Of a stretch of 64,000 nucleotides of DNA, positions 1 through 9,558 are shown piece after piece. A program made the translations under genes and the position numbers. This DNA comes from Legionellales bacterium (lineage in GTDB: Bacteria > Pseudomonadota > Gammaproteobacteria > Berkiellales > Berkiellaceae). The notes under the pieces were generated by a model. The model worked only from the letters and a program-made list of their open reading frames with translations. It had not been told where the DNA came from and made no database searches. The stretch spans positions 1 through 64,000 of the forward strand of contig PANA01000003.1 of the NCBI GenBank assembly GCA_002708265.1. Direction: 5' to 3'. Numbering within the stretch: the first letter of the stretch is position 1; every line of letters starts with the position of its first letter.

Positions 1-1
1 G

Positions 2-3000
2 AGTTGGGAGGTTGAGCGTCGGGGGCTGATTAAAACCGCGAGAGGGTTGATACGAACGGGGCAGTTAGAGCAGGCCGCGGGTTCGATGGCGATGCTAGAA
101 AGCAAAGGGGTTGTTCATGAAGCGGGCAGTGAAGCGCTGGCACAAACTCTGGCGACATTGAGGCAGGAACTGGAGAACAAAAAAACAAAGCTTGCCGAAG
201 AAGCCGCGGCCTTAGAAGCCTTAAAAGTGGCCTCATTGAGAAAGGGAGCTTCTAATACTAGCAATCCTGCTAGAAAGGCAAAAGTAACGCATGAGCCTAA
301 GAGAGAAAAAGAAGTTAGTTCCAGTGCTGCAGTGACGGCTAGGCCATCTGATCCGAAAAAATCTGCCAAAATGGCAAAGGCAAAAAAAGAAAAAATAAAG
401 AGAAGTGATCTCGATAAACCTCAAACTCCAAAGCCAAAAACTTCTGTGGGAATGATTAAGAAAAAAGCACCCTCTGAGCCGACGTCTATCGTAGTTGAGC
501 TTAAGGAAGCCGCCCAGATGGAGTATTCCCAGTTAATATCGCGGATGGATATTTTTCAAATTATTGAAGGTCTTGAGTCGCCAACATTGGAACTTGGGCG
601 TCTCCTTTGGACAAACATTCAATATCATTGGCTTGATGATGAAGAATATCCAGCTTTGGCACAGTTTAGATTTGATTTTTCAGTGATGCTAAACAACACA
701 GTAGCTGATCTTCCAATTGAAATTGAATATCAAGCTGTAGGAGGAGATTCCTCTGAGATAAAGGATATTGAAAAAAAGCTTTTAGGCCAGATGTTAGAAT
801 ATGCTCGCTCGCAACAGCTAGAATCTAAAAGCAAGGCAATGTGTGTGGTTATGTCTGCAGAGCAGGCCCAAGCTATGGAGCATTATATCGACCTTAGAAC
901 CGGCCAGTCCACCGAGGGAGTCCTTACTCCAGAAGAGGAAGCTATAGTCTGTGTTTACTACCGAAAGCTGTTTAAGGCTGCTGTACAAGAAAAAACGCTT
1001 GAGGCACAAATTTTAGTCCGTAAAAATCTTAAAGATACTGTACATGGTGATTGGCCCTCACTAATAAGTGGGGCCCAAATAGATCTGGCATTGGCTGACA
1101 AAATCAACTTGTATTTCACAACGCTATATATTTCTATGCTCAGAGTGACTAGTGAGAAAAATACACCAATACAGCCAGATTATATAGTGTATGAACATGC
1201 GGTGGCCGTAGCCGCAGGAAAGTCACAGGTATCGTTGCAGATCATTGATCGTGCGGACAAGTTAAGAAAATTGATGACTGGCCAGAAAGTGGGGGAAGAA
1301 GTAGAAAATGGACTTAAAATTCTGCTGAATTATATGGCGCCGCCAAGAGCAGAACTTGAAAGATCTAAAGCAATGATAGCCGCTAATATGATGACAGAAC
1401 CATTTCTAAGAAAGCTTAAACAGCTTATTGAAGAGCGGGGCAGTCAGTCTGATTTTGGGGTGTTTTTAAGGTTGTTTTTAGCGGCAGAGCTAAAGCATAT
1501 TCATCCTAGACTGCTTACCTACTCAGAGGAAAATGCTTTCACTGAAAATCTTGTGTCGTGGCCCTATGTTGAGGGGACGTATTCCTGCCCTGCTCTTTAT
1601 CTGTTAGATAAAAAGATTCTTTTAGCCCCACGTGATCAAGCAGTTACAGCTGCAATTCTTGCTTCTATATTAGAATCTCGGTTGATGGACGCCTTAATAC
1701 TAGGTGGTGATGACTCTTCACTTAAACATAAAGGCCAAACAATAGAACAAAGGCATCGTTATCAATCTAAAGAGATCAGTACACCATTCCCTCTGCCACT
1801 GATTCTTTTAGATGAAAAAAATGGACCTGGCCTTGTGCAGACTTTGTGGAAAATGTATTCGATTTCGAGTGCATCTTTACAAGCAGTGATGCTGCGGTTT
1901 TATTCACAAGTTATAAAGCAAAAAGATTATGCACTAGAGGTACAACATTTGCTGATGACGAATGATTTAACACGCCCGATGATTGTCGACCATCAATTGT
2001 TTCAACTAGAAGAAGCTGGTGAGGAGAAAGTCACTTTACATGATGAGGTCTTCAGGCACGAAAGAGTACGCTACTCAGCAATAGTAGACACTATATTAAT
2101 GCACCTGCATTTAAAAAATACTAGTGTGGACGTATTTCTCAAAATCCTAAAGAAGTCATTTTTAAGCTTAGGAGCTCAGGGTGAGTCGGTTTTGTTTGAT
2201 GATGTTCTGAGGACAGAATCTCTTCGACCCCAGGTCTCTGAGACGGGTGGTGGATATGACTTTACGAGTTGTCAAAACTTTAGAGATGCAAAAGAGAAAG
2301 TGTTCTCTCTTAGTCCCAATGATATTCAATTTCATAATTGTTGGAAAACTGAGAATGAAGAGAGTAATGCCATTATTGATGCGTTAAAGAAGGCTGAAAA
2401 TGGTGAGGGAGTGGTCAAGAGTGCACAACATAGACTAAGTTGGCATGAAGCATTTGATAGCATCTGCCAAACACAAAGTCTCCCAGAGTCATTTTCAATC
2501 TTTGCGGTGAAATTTTTTCAGCAATTATATTTTCAGGATACGCCTTTGTACCATTTTGATGCCTTGTTGAAGATTTATGATTCGTGCACACCCAGCTTAA
2601 GAAAAATACTTACTTCACCCTTTGAGTTGCGAAGTGAAGCCTTTAAACCCAAGCAATTAATCGAAGCGGTAAAAAAAATCGAAGCAGTGTTAACCGCCGA
2701 AGAAAGAGCGTTGGCTGAAAAAATAGACTTTATAGAGTGTTCAGAAGCTGAAAAAGAACAATTAATTCATGAGTGTCACGCCAAAACATTAGAGAAAATT
2801 CTTGTTATTACCCCTGATGTAACACTAAGGTGGGCTTTGATTGGTGAGAGTCAGTTTATTCGAGAGATTCTTTGGGATCTTAAAATAGAAACGATGTCGT
2901 TAATCATGCTTAAAGCGCTTGGGTTAGACTTTTCTGCGCGCGAAAACCTTGAGTGGTGGTATGAAATTATTGTGTTAAGTGCGCGTGATACTAGTGCGCA

Positions 3001-4483
3001 TCTTGCAGCAAAACACTTTTATGTGCAGCAGGGTGTCGAAATGTTTTTTTGTCCAACGGCTATAAAAAAGCCAATGGATCATCTTCTTGAAAAATTTGAA
3101 GGTTCAAGCTTGTTTTTTCATCTTGTTGATAGAGTTTGCAATACTTCAGAAAAGCACGGGATGTCAAATGAAAGCATTCTGATGAGCGCACTCTGGCAAC
3201 GAGCAAGAAGTGAAGGGAAAGAGAACCTCGTGCTTGAAGGGAGCGCAGCACGAAAGCGGAAATATCCTTGTAATACTAAACGTAAGGTGGATATGCCGGC
3301 TCTTTATGCCTTGATTGCAGCGGCGCCATACATACTGCCATGCTTGCATGTCATTTTAGGTCTCTCCGTAACAGATGAAGGTTTTAGAAAATTAACTGTG
3401 CTCGAAGATCATGACTTCCACGATCTAAAAGTTCTTCTGTCTGGTCATGCGCCAGCGCAAGTTGAGGAAGCTGGGATTCTTAAGGAGCTGTTTAAATCAT
3501 TAAAGGGGGTACATGTATTAACACTTCTGGTTGCTAGAATTCCAGAGTTGGCATCTCTTGTGATGCCCGATATGGTGCATGATCTTGTTGAGGTGTCCAA
3601 TATTAAAGAAGGACATCGAGCTAGTGTTACGCCATTAGGTCTGATCGGGCAGCGGATGCAGCTTGCCAGCTTGACATGCTCAGAGGATGACAAAGATGCA
3701 GAACTTATCAGAGTTTTCTTTGATCCTGTGACAAGTGCTTTAGGCGTTTACCGCGCATTATCTCATAGTTCTCAGAAAAGCCGCCCCTATATGGAGGTGA
3801 TAAGTAATTTTATAGACAGGCAAGTAGAGATAAAAGATGCGTCAATGCTCCAGGTAGATGGGGTGTCTTATATAAATCCTATAAATTTATTTCTTCCTTT
3901 GAAGAGCGAGCCTTCTTTAAATTGTATTAAGCTCTTTATGCTAAACCCTGTAGCCGCCCACAGGTTTTGTGAAGAGATCGTCAAAACATATTTAAAGAGC
4001 CCAGTAGTTTATCAGGTCTATATGCACTTGTTAAATGAGTGGTTTATGCTGTCGGTGAATCGCGTCGGTCTTGAAGAGTTTAGGTCGGCTGCTTGTGGGC
4101 ACCCTTCATTTCGAGGAATGAGGATTAAGAAGGAGATAGTTAATAAAATTTATGAAACTGGTATTACGGTACTTGAAGCGCCCTACTATCAAGGAAAGCA
4201 ACCGGTTGTAAGTGTGAGATCGCATTCAAGTACTCATCAAGGCAGGGTTGAAGATAGTTTCTTCCACGAGAAAATGAAAGCGGGGTATCGACTGTTCTTT
4301 TCTGAGCAGGGCTCGAATTACAAATCGAGATTTTTTCCGCAGTTTGAAGTTGCAAAAGGGCAACGTTCTACAACAGGATCAGCTTCAGCTTCAGCATCTT
4401 CAAGGCTAAAGCCCCTAAGTTCAGAAGAGGAGGTGAATGAGGCTAACGGGTTAACAAAGTCTAGTAAACTTTGCCGCAAGTGA
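2..4483 (+). CDS. very long unrecognised protein, 5' end outside window
   Basis: The reading frame is open from the first bases of the window, so the TTG at 47 is probably internal and the gene starts upstream. At least 1,490 residues are visible. I do not recognise a domain. The first ~50 residues look helical; residues ~60-160 are rich in Lys, Ala, Ser and Pro with many basic clusters (a disordered linker); the remainder is mixed helical sequence without signal peptide or membrane segments. The tail (last ~45 residues) is low-complexity Ser/Ala followed by an EEE cluster and a basic end. Such Glu-rich, small-residue tails occur in Legionella/Coxiella Dot/Icm effectors, so a secreted effector is one guess, without direct proof. 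It ends 88 bp before dprA. Confidence 0.75.
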   Translation, partial: SWEVERRGLIKTARGLIRTGQLEQAAGSMAMLESKGVVHEAGSEALAQTLATLRQELENKKTKLAEEAAALEALKVASLRKGASNTSNPARKAKVTHEPKREKEVSSSAAVTARPSDPKKSAKMAKAKKEKIKRSDLDKPQTPKPKTSVGMIKKKAPSEPTSIVVELKEAAQMEYSQLISRMDIFQIIEGLESPTLELGRLLWTNIQYHWLDDEEYPALAQFRFDFSVMLNNTVADLPIEIEYQAVGGDSSEIKDIEKKLLGQMLEYARSQQLESKSKAMCVVMSAEQAQAMEHYIDLRTGQSTEGVLTPEEEAIVCVYYRKLFKAAVQEKTLEAQILVRKNLKDTVHGDWPSLISGAQIDLALADKINLYFTTLYISMLRVTSEKNTPIQPDYIVYEHAVAVAAGKSQVSLQIIDRADKLRKLMTGQKVGEEVENGLKILLNYMAPPRAELERSKAMIAANMMTEPFLRKLKQLIEERGSQSDFGVFLRLFLAAELKHIHPRLLTYSEENAFTENLVSWPYVEGTYSCPALYLLDKKILLAPRDQAVTAAILASILESRLMDALILGGDDSSLKHKGQTIEQRHRYQSKEISTPFPLPLILLDEKNGPGLVQTLWKMYSISSASLQAVMLRFYSQVIKQKDYALEVQHLLMTNDLTRPMIVDHQLFQLEEAGEEKVTLHDEVFRHERVRYSAIVDTILMHLHLKNTSVDVFLKILKKSFLSLGAQGESVLFDDVLRTESLRPQVSETGGGYDFTSCQNFRDAKEKVFSLSPNDIQFHNCWKTENEESNAIIDALKKAENGEGVVKSAQHRLSWHEAFDSICQTQSLPESFSIFAVKFFQQLYFQDTPLYHFDALLKIYDSCTPSLRKILTSPFELRSEAFKPKQLIEAVKKIEAVLTAEERALAEKIDFIECSEAEKEQLIHECHAKTLEKILVITPDVTLRWALIGESQFIREILWDLKIETMSLIMLKALGLDFSARENLEWWYEIIVLSARDTSAHLAAKHFYVQQGVEMFFCPTAIKKPMDHLLEKFEGSSLFFHLVDRVCNTSEKHGMSNESILMSALWQRARSEGKENLVLEGSAARKRKYPCNTKRKVDMPALYALIAAAPYILPCLHVILGLSVTDEGFRKLTVLEDHDFHDLKVLLSGHAPAQVEEAGILKELFKSLKGVHVLTLLVARIPELASLVMPDMVHDLVEVSNIKEGHRASVTPLGLIGQRMQLASLTCSEDDKDAELIRVFFDPVTSALGVYRALSHSSQKSRPYMEVISNFIDRQVEIKDASMLQVDGVSYINPINLFLPLKSEPSLNCIKLFMLNPVAAHRFCEEIVKTYLKSPVVYQVYMHLLNEWFMLSVNRVGLEEFRSAACGHPSFRGMRIKKEIVNKIYETGITVLEAPYYQGKQPVVSVRSHSSTHQGRVEDSFFHEKMKAGYRLFFSEQGSNYKSRFFPQFEVAKGQRSTTGSASASASSRLKPLSSEEEVNEANGLTKSSKLCRK

Positions 4484-4533
4484 CGGCTGCCCAGCTTGCT
4501 AAAATTTGCGGGCTGGGGCTCTTTGAGGATATA

Positions 4534-4542
4534 TGCTATAAT
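4534..4542 (+). promoter_or_regulatory. extended -10 promoter for dprA
   Basis: TGCTATAAT is a perfect TATAAT hexamer (4537-4542) preceded by the TGn extension, 30 bp upstream of the dprA start. No good -35 hexamer sits 16-18 bp upstream, which an extended -10 tolerates. It would drive dprA and perhaps smg-topA. Confidence 0.6.
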
Positions 4543-4571
4543 TCTGCGATTTTTCGCTCGGGTTTTAAATC

Positions 4572-5450
4572 ATGGAAAAGTATTGCTTGCGGCAGGGCCT
4601 TTCTATCGTAAAATCTAAAGGGGTGACCGCGCGTTCTTTTTTGAAAGCATTACAAGGACGTCCTTCCTTTGCTGATTTTTTTGTAGGAGATAGGTTTTCC
4701 TCAGTTTTTTACCGCTCTTTTCCTTTGGCACCCAAAACGGAACAGCCGCACTGGGAGGCAGTTGAAAAAGATCTCCAGTGGGAGATGGGCATAAACCATC
4801 ATATTATTTCGATATGGGATAAACAGTATCCCAAGGCTTTGCGGGAGATTTTAGATCCCCCCCTTGCTTTGTACATGGTGGGTACGCCCTGTTTAGAGCG
4901 GAGCGCTCTTGCCGTGGTTGGCGCACGTCAGGCAAGCCCACAAGGGGTAAAACAAGCTTATGATTATGCGCGGGCGTTAGCTGCAGAAAAGCTGAGCATC
5001 ATTAGTGGGTTAGCCGTGGGTATTGATGCTGCGGCTCACCAAGGCGCGTTGTCTTACCCTGGGCACACGGTAGGAGTTTTAGCGCACGGGTTACACCAAA
5101 TGTACCCCAAAGCGAATCTTCGTTTGGCGCGCCAAATGATAGAAGCGGGTGGAGCAATTGTTAGTGAGTATGGGGTAGGCGTAAAACCAGAACGTTGGCA
5201 GTTTGTTCGAAGAAATCGCATTATCAGTGGATTGAGTTTAGGTGTACTCGTTGTTGAAGCTTCTGAAAAAAGTGGCTCCTTAACGACGGCGCGATATGCT
5301 CTGGAGCAAGGGCGAGAAGTGTTTGCCCTACCTGGGCCAGTCGATCACAGTCTCAGCTCAGGCTGCCACGCTTTGATTAGAGAAGGGGCTGTTTTAGTTG
5401 GGCAACCGAAACATATCACCCAAGAACTCCTTACTTTTAGCCCTTATTAG
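4572..5450 (+). CDS. dprA: DNA-processing protein DprA (Smf), short form
   Basis: DprA binds incoming single-stranded DNA in the cytoplasm and loads RecA during natural transformation. The Rossmann-like core is clear: VVGARQASPQG near residue 115, SGLAVGIDAAAHQGAL near 140, MYPKANLRLA near 180, RNRIISGLS near 214 and SGSLTTARYALEQGREVFALPG near 233-255. At 292 residues it is shorter than the usual ~360. It stops about 30 residues after the core, so the C-terminal winged-helix (DML1-like) domain is missing; that domain is dispensable in some species. The start ATG follows an extended -10 promoter. Position upstream of smg and topA is the common gammaproteobacterial order. Confidence 0.93.
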   Translation: MEKYCLRQGLSIVKSKGVTARSFLKALQGRPSFADFFVGDRFSSVFYRSFPLAPKTEQPHWEAVEKDLQWEMGINHHIISIWDKQYPKALREILDPPLALYMVGTPCLERSALAVVGARQASPQGVKQAYDYARALAAEKLSIISGLAVGIDAAAHQGALSYPGHTVGVLAHGLHQMYPKANLRLARQMIEAGGAIVSEYGVGVKPERWQFVRRNRIISGLSLGVLVVEASEKSGSLTTARYALEQGREVFALPGPVDHSLSSGCHALIREGAVLVGQPKHITQELLTFSPY

Positions 5451-5691
5451 GATGGTGGGGCCATAAAAAAGAGTGGATTCTGAGAGATACCCCGCTATCC
5501 TTAAATTAAGGAACAACTAAAATTCTTAATTCAGGAGTTTCCATCTTTTTCTTGCTCGTGTATTAATGGAAGTATGTCATAAATAAACAGCAAAAATGAG
5601 TTAACTATCTAAGGAGGACAAGCTACCGCATCATCACTGGCTTTGCATGTTGCAGGGTCTTTGTTAACGGTCAACTACAAGGGGTGACGTC

Positions 5692-6195
5692 ATGAAAGAA
5701 AACGTGCTGGATGTCCTGGCCTATTTGTTCGATAACTATTGGGACAACGAGGCCTCCCTAGAAGCGGATGAGTCAGAGCTTGCCTGTGAACTGGAGCAAG
5801 CTGGCTTTGATGCCAGTGAGATTAACAAAGCTTTTGTGTGGCTTGAGGAGCTCGCCGGATTAAAGCTAGAGGATTATGCCTCTTTAGCCGGTGTATCGCC
5901 GAGCCTGCGCTGCTTTGCGCCAGAGGAGCTTGAAAAGTTTGATTTTGAGTCTCGTCAATGTTTGTTACAGTTGGTTAGCCAAGGGCACTTGGATTTTCCT
6001 AAACTTGAAATTATCATTGATAGAGCCATGGCACTTGGGTGTCAGGAGATTAACTTAGAGGATATGAAGCAAGTCATCGCACTTGTCATATTCAATTTAC
6101 CCGAAGACGAAGCCGATACCCACTGGGCGGAAGAGCTTTTCTTTGATGCTGCGAGTGAGCGAGAAGACGCATCAGGGGTGTTCGTGCTTCATTGA
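5692..6195 (+). CDS. smg: Smg family protein (DUF494)
   Basis: A 167-residue acidic protein whose start matches the Smg family: a DVLAYLFDNYW opening, then an alternating Glu/Leu helical body with VWLEELAGL near residue 50. The biochemical role of the family is unknown; it is nearly always found between dprA and topA or a topA zinc-finger relative, as here. The start follows a strong AAGGGGTG ribosome-binding site 5 bp upstream. The 241-bp gap before it contains another AAGGAGG at about 5611 with no start codon at proper distance, and no other gene that I can see. topA begins 17 bp downstream, so co-transcription is likely. Confidence 0.92.
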   Translation: MKENVLDVLAYLFDNYWDNEASLEADESELACELEQAGFDASEINKAFVWLEELAGLKLEDYASLAGVSPSLRCFAPEELEKFDFESRQCLLQLVSQGHLDFPKLEIIIDRAMALGCQEINLEDMKQVIALVIFNLPEDEADTHWAEELFFDAASEREDASGVFVLH

Positions 6196-6212
6196 TTTAA
6201 AGGTCGTAGCAC

Positions 6213-8501
6213 ATGACAAGCTTGGTCGTGGTGGAGTCCCCCGCGAAAGCAAAAACTATTGGGAAATACTTAGGCAAGGACGTAAAAGTCCTTGCTTCGT
6301 ATGGGCATGTTAGAGATTTACGGGCCAAAGAAGGGGCCGTTGATCCTGAAAATGATTTTAAGATGCGTTATGAAGTCATAGAGCGTAACGCTAAACATGT
6401 CGATGCGATTAAGAAAGCACTTAAAAAGTGTGATGAACTCGTTCTCGCAACTGACCCTGATCGCGAAGGGGAGGCAATTGCCTTTCATATTTATGAACTG
6501 ATGGAAGAAGCTGGCTTAATTGGCGACAAAGAAGTTAAGCGGGTCGTTTTTTACGAGATTACTAAAAGCGCGGTGCAAGCAGCGTTTACAAGCCCTCGTG
6601 AACTGTCCCAGTCTCTTATTGATGCCCAACAAGCTAGAAGAGCTCTAGACTACCTGGTTGGTTTTACGCTTTCTCCTTTGCTTTGGAAGAAAGTGCGGCC
6701 TGGTTTGAGCGCGGGGCGTGTTCAAAGCCCGGCTCTACGAATGATAGTAGAGCGTGAGCTTGATATTGAGGCATTTGAAGCGAAAGAGTATTGGTCTATT
6801 GTTGCGGACTGCAAAAAAGGCAATGCCAAGTTTCAAGCTAAACTTAATGTTTATGATAGTGAAAAGCTAAAGCAATTTAGCATCACCAATGAAGAACAAG
6901 CCTCTAAAATACATCAAGACTTGATCAAGCGAGCCAAGGGTGAGCTTGAAGTCATTAATGTTGAGAAAAAATCACGCAAGCGAAATCCTGCCGCACCATT
7001 TACGACATCAACGCTGCAACAAGAAGCTGCCAGGAAACTGGGCTTTGGTGCACAGCGCACCATGCGGATTGCTCAGCAATTGTATGAAGGGATTGATACC
7101 GGACAAGGCGCCATTGGTTTAATCACCTATATGCGTACTGACTCTGTGAACTTATCACAAGAAGCAACGGCACAAATTAGAGACATGATCGCGCAAACCT
7201 ATGGTGCAGATCATGTTCCAGAAACCCCCAGGGCTTACAAAACCAAATCGAAAAATGCTCAAGAAGCGCACGAGGCGATTCGTCCGGCAGATATTACGAT
7301 TCGACCTGAAGCAATCAAAGATAAGCTAAAGCCTGAACAGCTGAAACTGTATGAGCTGATTTGGAAACGAACACTAGCATCCCAAATGATTCATGCCACC
7401 ATTGATACTGTCGCGGTAGATCTTAAGTGTGGCAAAGATGATAGTGCTGTTTTTAGAACCAATGGTTCTACAGTTAAGGAAGCTGGATTCTTGCGTGCTT
7501 ATGAAGAAGGCACCGATGATAAGGCTGTTGAGGCAGATAGTCAGGAAAAACGTCTGCCAACAATGGAGACAGGGGATAAAATTAAAGTATCTGATATTGT
7601 GCCCAATCAGCACTTTACAGAGCCACCTCCCCGCTTTACAGAGGCGAGCTTGGTTAAAGCCCTTGAAGAATATGGTATTGGTCGACCGTCTACTTACGCC
7701 TCGATTATTAGTACTTTGGTGCAGCGAGAGTATGTGCTGCTCGAGAAAAAGCGATTTACACCAACCGATGTCGGACGAGTTGTAGCAAAGTTTTTAACAA
7801 ATTACTTTACTCAATATGTCGACTACGAGTTCACCGCCCGCCTAGAAACAGATCTTGATGACGTGGCTGAGGGTGATAAACAATGGAAGCCGTTGTTGGG
7901 CAGCTTTTGGGATCCGTTTAAAGATAAAGTTAAAGACATTGATGAAAACGTCCAGCGAAAAGATGTCACCCAAGAGGCGATGGACGAAGAGTGTCCTGAT
8001 TGCGGGAAGCCTCTAGCTACCCGTTTAGGGAAACGGGGTCGCTTTGTGGGATGCACTGGATATCCTGAGTGCAAATATACTCGAAGCATGGGAGATGACA
8101 ATGAGGAAGAGGCAGCGCCTGAGGCCTTAGATCGTGATTGCCCCAAGTGTGGAGAGGGCCTTGTTATCAAGGCTGGGCGCTACGGAAAGTTCATTGGCTG
8201 TAGTGGCTATCCAAACTGTAAGCATATGGAGCCACTAGAGAAGCCTGAGGACACTGGTATATCTTGTCCTGAGTGTAAAGAAGGCCATATGCTCAAGCGT
8301 AAATCACGCTATGGTAAAATCTTTTATTCTTGTGAGAAGTACCCTAAATGTAAGTATGCAGTTTGGTACCCCCCCATTCAGCAACCCTGCCCGACATGTC
8401 AATGGCCAGTAACGGTGGTCAAAACGACCAAACGAAAAGGGACAGAGCGTATGTGTCCACAAAAACCATGTGACTTTATAGAGCCTTACGAAGAGGCCTA
8501 A
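6213..8501 (+). CDS. topA: DNA topoisomerase I
   Basis: Type IA topoisomerase that relaxes negative supercoils behind transcription. The 762 residues start with the Toprim domain (VVESPAKAKTIGKYL with Glu9; TDPDREGEA with Asp81, Asp83, Glu85). The active-site tyrosine is Tyr306 in GLITYMRTDS. The C-terminal region (residues ~590-760) holds four Cys4 zinc ribbons, each opening CPxC: CPDCGKPL, CPKCGEGL, CPECKEGH and CPTCQWPV. This is the full-length gammaproteobacterial architecture, so no separate yrdD-type zinc protein is needed. It lies 17 bp after smg. Its 3' end overlaps the convergent permease gene by 4 bp. Confidence 0.98.
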   Translation: MTSLVVVESPAKAKTIGKYLGKDVKVLASYGHVRDLRAKEGAVDPENDFKMRYEVIERNAKHVDAIKKALKKCDELVLATDPDREGEAIAFHIYELMEEAGLIGDKEVKRVVFYEITKSAVQAAFTSPRELSQSLIDAQQARRALDYLVGFTLSPLLWKKVRPGLSAGRVQSPALRMIVERELDIEAFEAKEYWSIVADCKKGNAKFQAKLNVYDSEKLKQFSITNEEQASKIHQDLIKRAKGELEVINVEKKSRKRNPAAPFTTSTLQQEAARKLGFGAQRTMRIAQQLYEGIDTGQGAIGLITYMRTDSVNLSQEATAQIRDMIAQTYGADHVPETPRAYKTKSKNAQEAHEAIRPADITIRPEAIKDKLKPEQLKLYELIWKRTLASQMIHATIDTVAVDLKCGKDDSAVFRTNGSTVKEAGFLRAYEEGTDDKAVEADSQEKRLPTMETGDKIKVSDIVPNQHFTEPPPRFTEASLVKALEEYGIGRPSTYASIISTLVQREYVLLEKKRFTPTDVGRVVAKFLTNYFTQYVDYEFTARLETDLDDVAEGDKQWKPLLGSFWDPFKDKVKDIDENVQRKDVTQEAMDEECPDCGKPLATRLGKRGRFVGCTGYPECKYTRSMGDDNEEEAAPEALDRDCPKCGEGLVIKAGRYGKFIGCSGYPNCKHMEPLEKPEDTGISCPECKEGHMLKRKSRYGKIFYSCEKYPKCKYAVWYPPIQQPCPTCQWPVTVVKTTKRKGTERMCPQKPCDFIEPYEEA

Positions 8502-9442
8502 ACAGAGTTCAAGGTTAGGACAAAGGTTACAGAGATAATTAGGCCGAGCATCATCTTAAAAAAGTCTCGGCCAATTATCGGAAAGACGTTTCCAACTTTG
8601 TATTTCTCATTGACGGTGCAAATTGCCAGCTCTCGACCGGTTAATATCCCCACAAACACCCAGGTGGTGCTCATCGGGATATCACTATACTCTTTGAAGT
8701 AAAGCAAAATGGCGGCATAGACTAAGTCAATAATGGTGGCAGATCTGACAAATCGGGTTCCCGTTTTGTTGATAACGATCCCCTGAATTTTTCCGCCATG
8801 ATCCCAAAAAATATACCCTAGTAGCAGCACCAAGGTACTCAGGACAATCATCAGCTCAGTAACCGTTAGCTGGCGAGGCAAGTAGACAGAGATATTCGCC
8901 AGGTCATGAGATAACCAGGTAAACCATAAAAAGCCTGTCGATAACCACTGTAGGACGCGCCAAAAAGAAACATGATGTGCTTGGACAGGATCTTTTTTCT
9001 CATCTAAAAAGCGAGACAGCACTACCCACAACAAGTAAGAGATAAAAGCAGATACGCCATAGCCCATCATGCTTTTGATGAGCATTTTCTCAAGGATAAC
9101 CGTTGAGGCAAAGGTGCTCAATACGAGAAAGCTTGTGCTGACGGGGATACCTAATCGGGTCAATGCTAGCAAGACAAGCGGCGCGCAAGCGTGGTACCAC
9201 ATAACAGGCTGATGAGGGATCTGGTTTAAGCGGCCAAAGCTAATATCGCCGCCATAAATCACCCATGACCAAACCAGAGCACTAATGAGAACCAGACTGG
9301 CTGATAACCACAGCACCTGCCATCGAAACCGTTTTTCGTTTGAGGCGATAAACGTGCCGAGGGTTTGAACACTGTCGTTACCAACAACTGAGTATGCAGC
9401 GAGCAAAAAGCCAGCCCATGCCCAGAAGGATTGGATATCCAC
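8498..9442 (-). CDS. PiT-like multi-pass membrane protein
   Basis: A 314-residue hydrophobic protein with about eight to ten membrane segments. The opening segment contains SVVGNDSVQTLGTF, which resembles the GANDxANxxG signature of the PiT inorganic phosphate transporter family, and a second internal half starts near residue 200 as in that two-repeat family. It is shorter than E. coli PitA (~500), so it may be a distant relative with another substrate. GTG is the start codon; AAAGG lies about 8 bp upstream. It is transcribed toward topA, overlapping its end by 4 bp, and is divergent from the esterase gene. Confidence 0.6.
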   Translation of the reverse strand: MDIQSFWAWAGFLLAAYSVVGNDSVQTLGTFIASNEKRFRWQVLWLSASLVLISALVWSWVIYGGDISFGRLNQIPHQPVMWYHACAPLVLLALTRLGIPVSTSFLVLSTFASTVILEKMLIKSMMGYGVSAFISYLLWVVLSRFLDEKKDPVQAHHVSFWRVLQWLSTGFLWFTWLSHDLANISVYLPRQLTVTELMIVLSTLVLLLGYIFWDHGGKIQGIVINKTGTRFVRSATIIDLVYAAILLYFKEYSDIPMSTTWVFVGILTGRELAICTVNEKYKVGNVFPIIGRDFFKMMLGLIISVTFVLTLNSV

Positions 9443-9558
9443 AAAAGACCTTTTAGGACATTTAAAAAGTGTCTCTAAGATAACGCAATTGGCCCCAACC
9501 TTGTCAAGCCAACAAGCTTATGTTTTTATGACACTCAGCGCCATAAAGAGGGTCAAGC

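Noticed and set aside
115-369. Minus-strand ORF opposite the long first gene
   Set aside because: It is the antisense of Lys/Ala-rich codons, giving a Ser/Phe/Ala pattern; a shadow.
5611-5691. Strong AAGGAGG sequence upstream of smg suggesting a small gene
   Set aside because: No start codon at suitable distance and no open frame of useful length.
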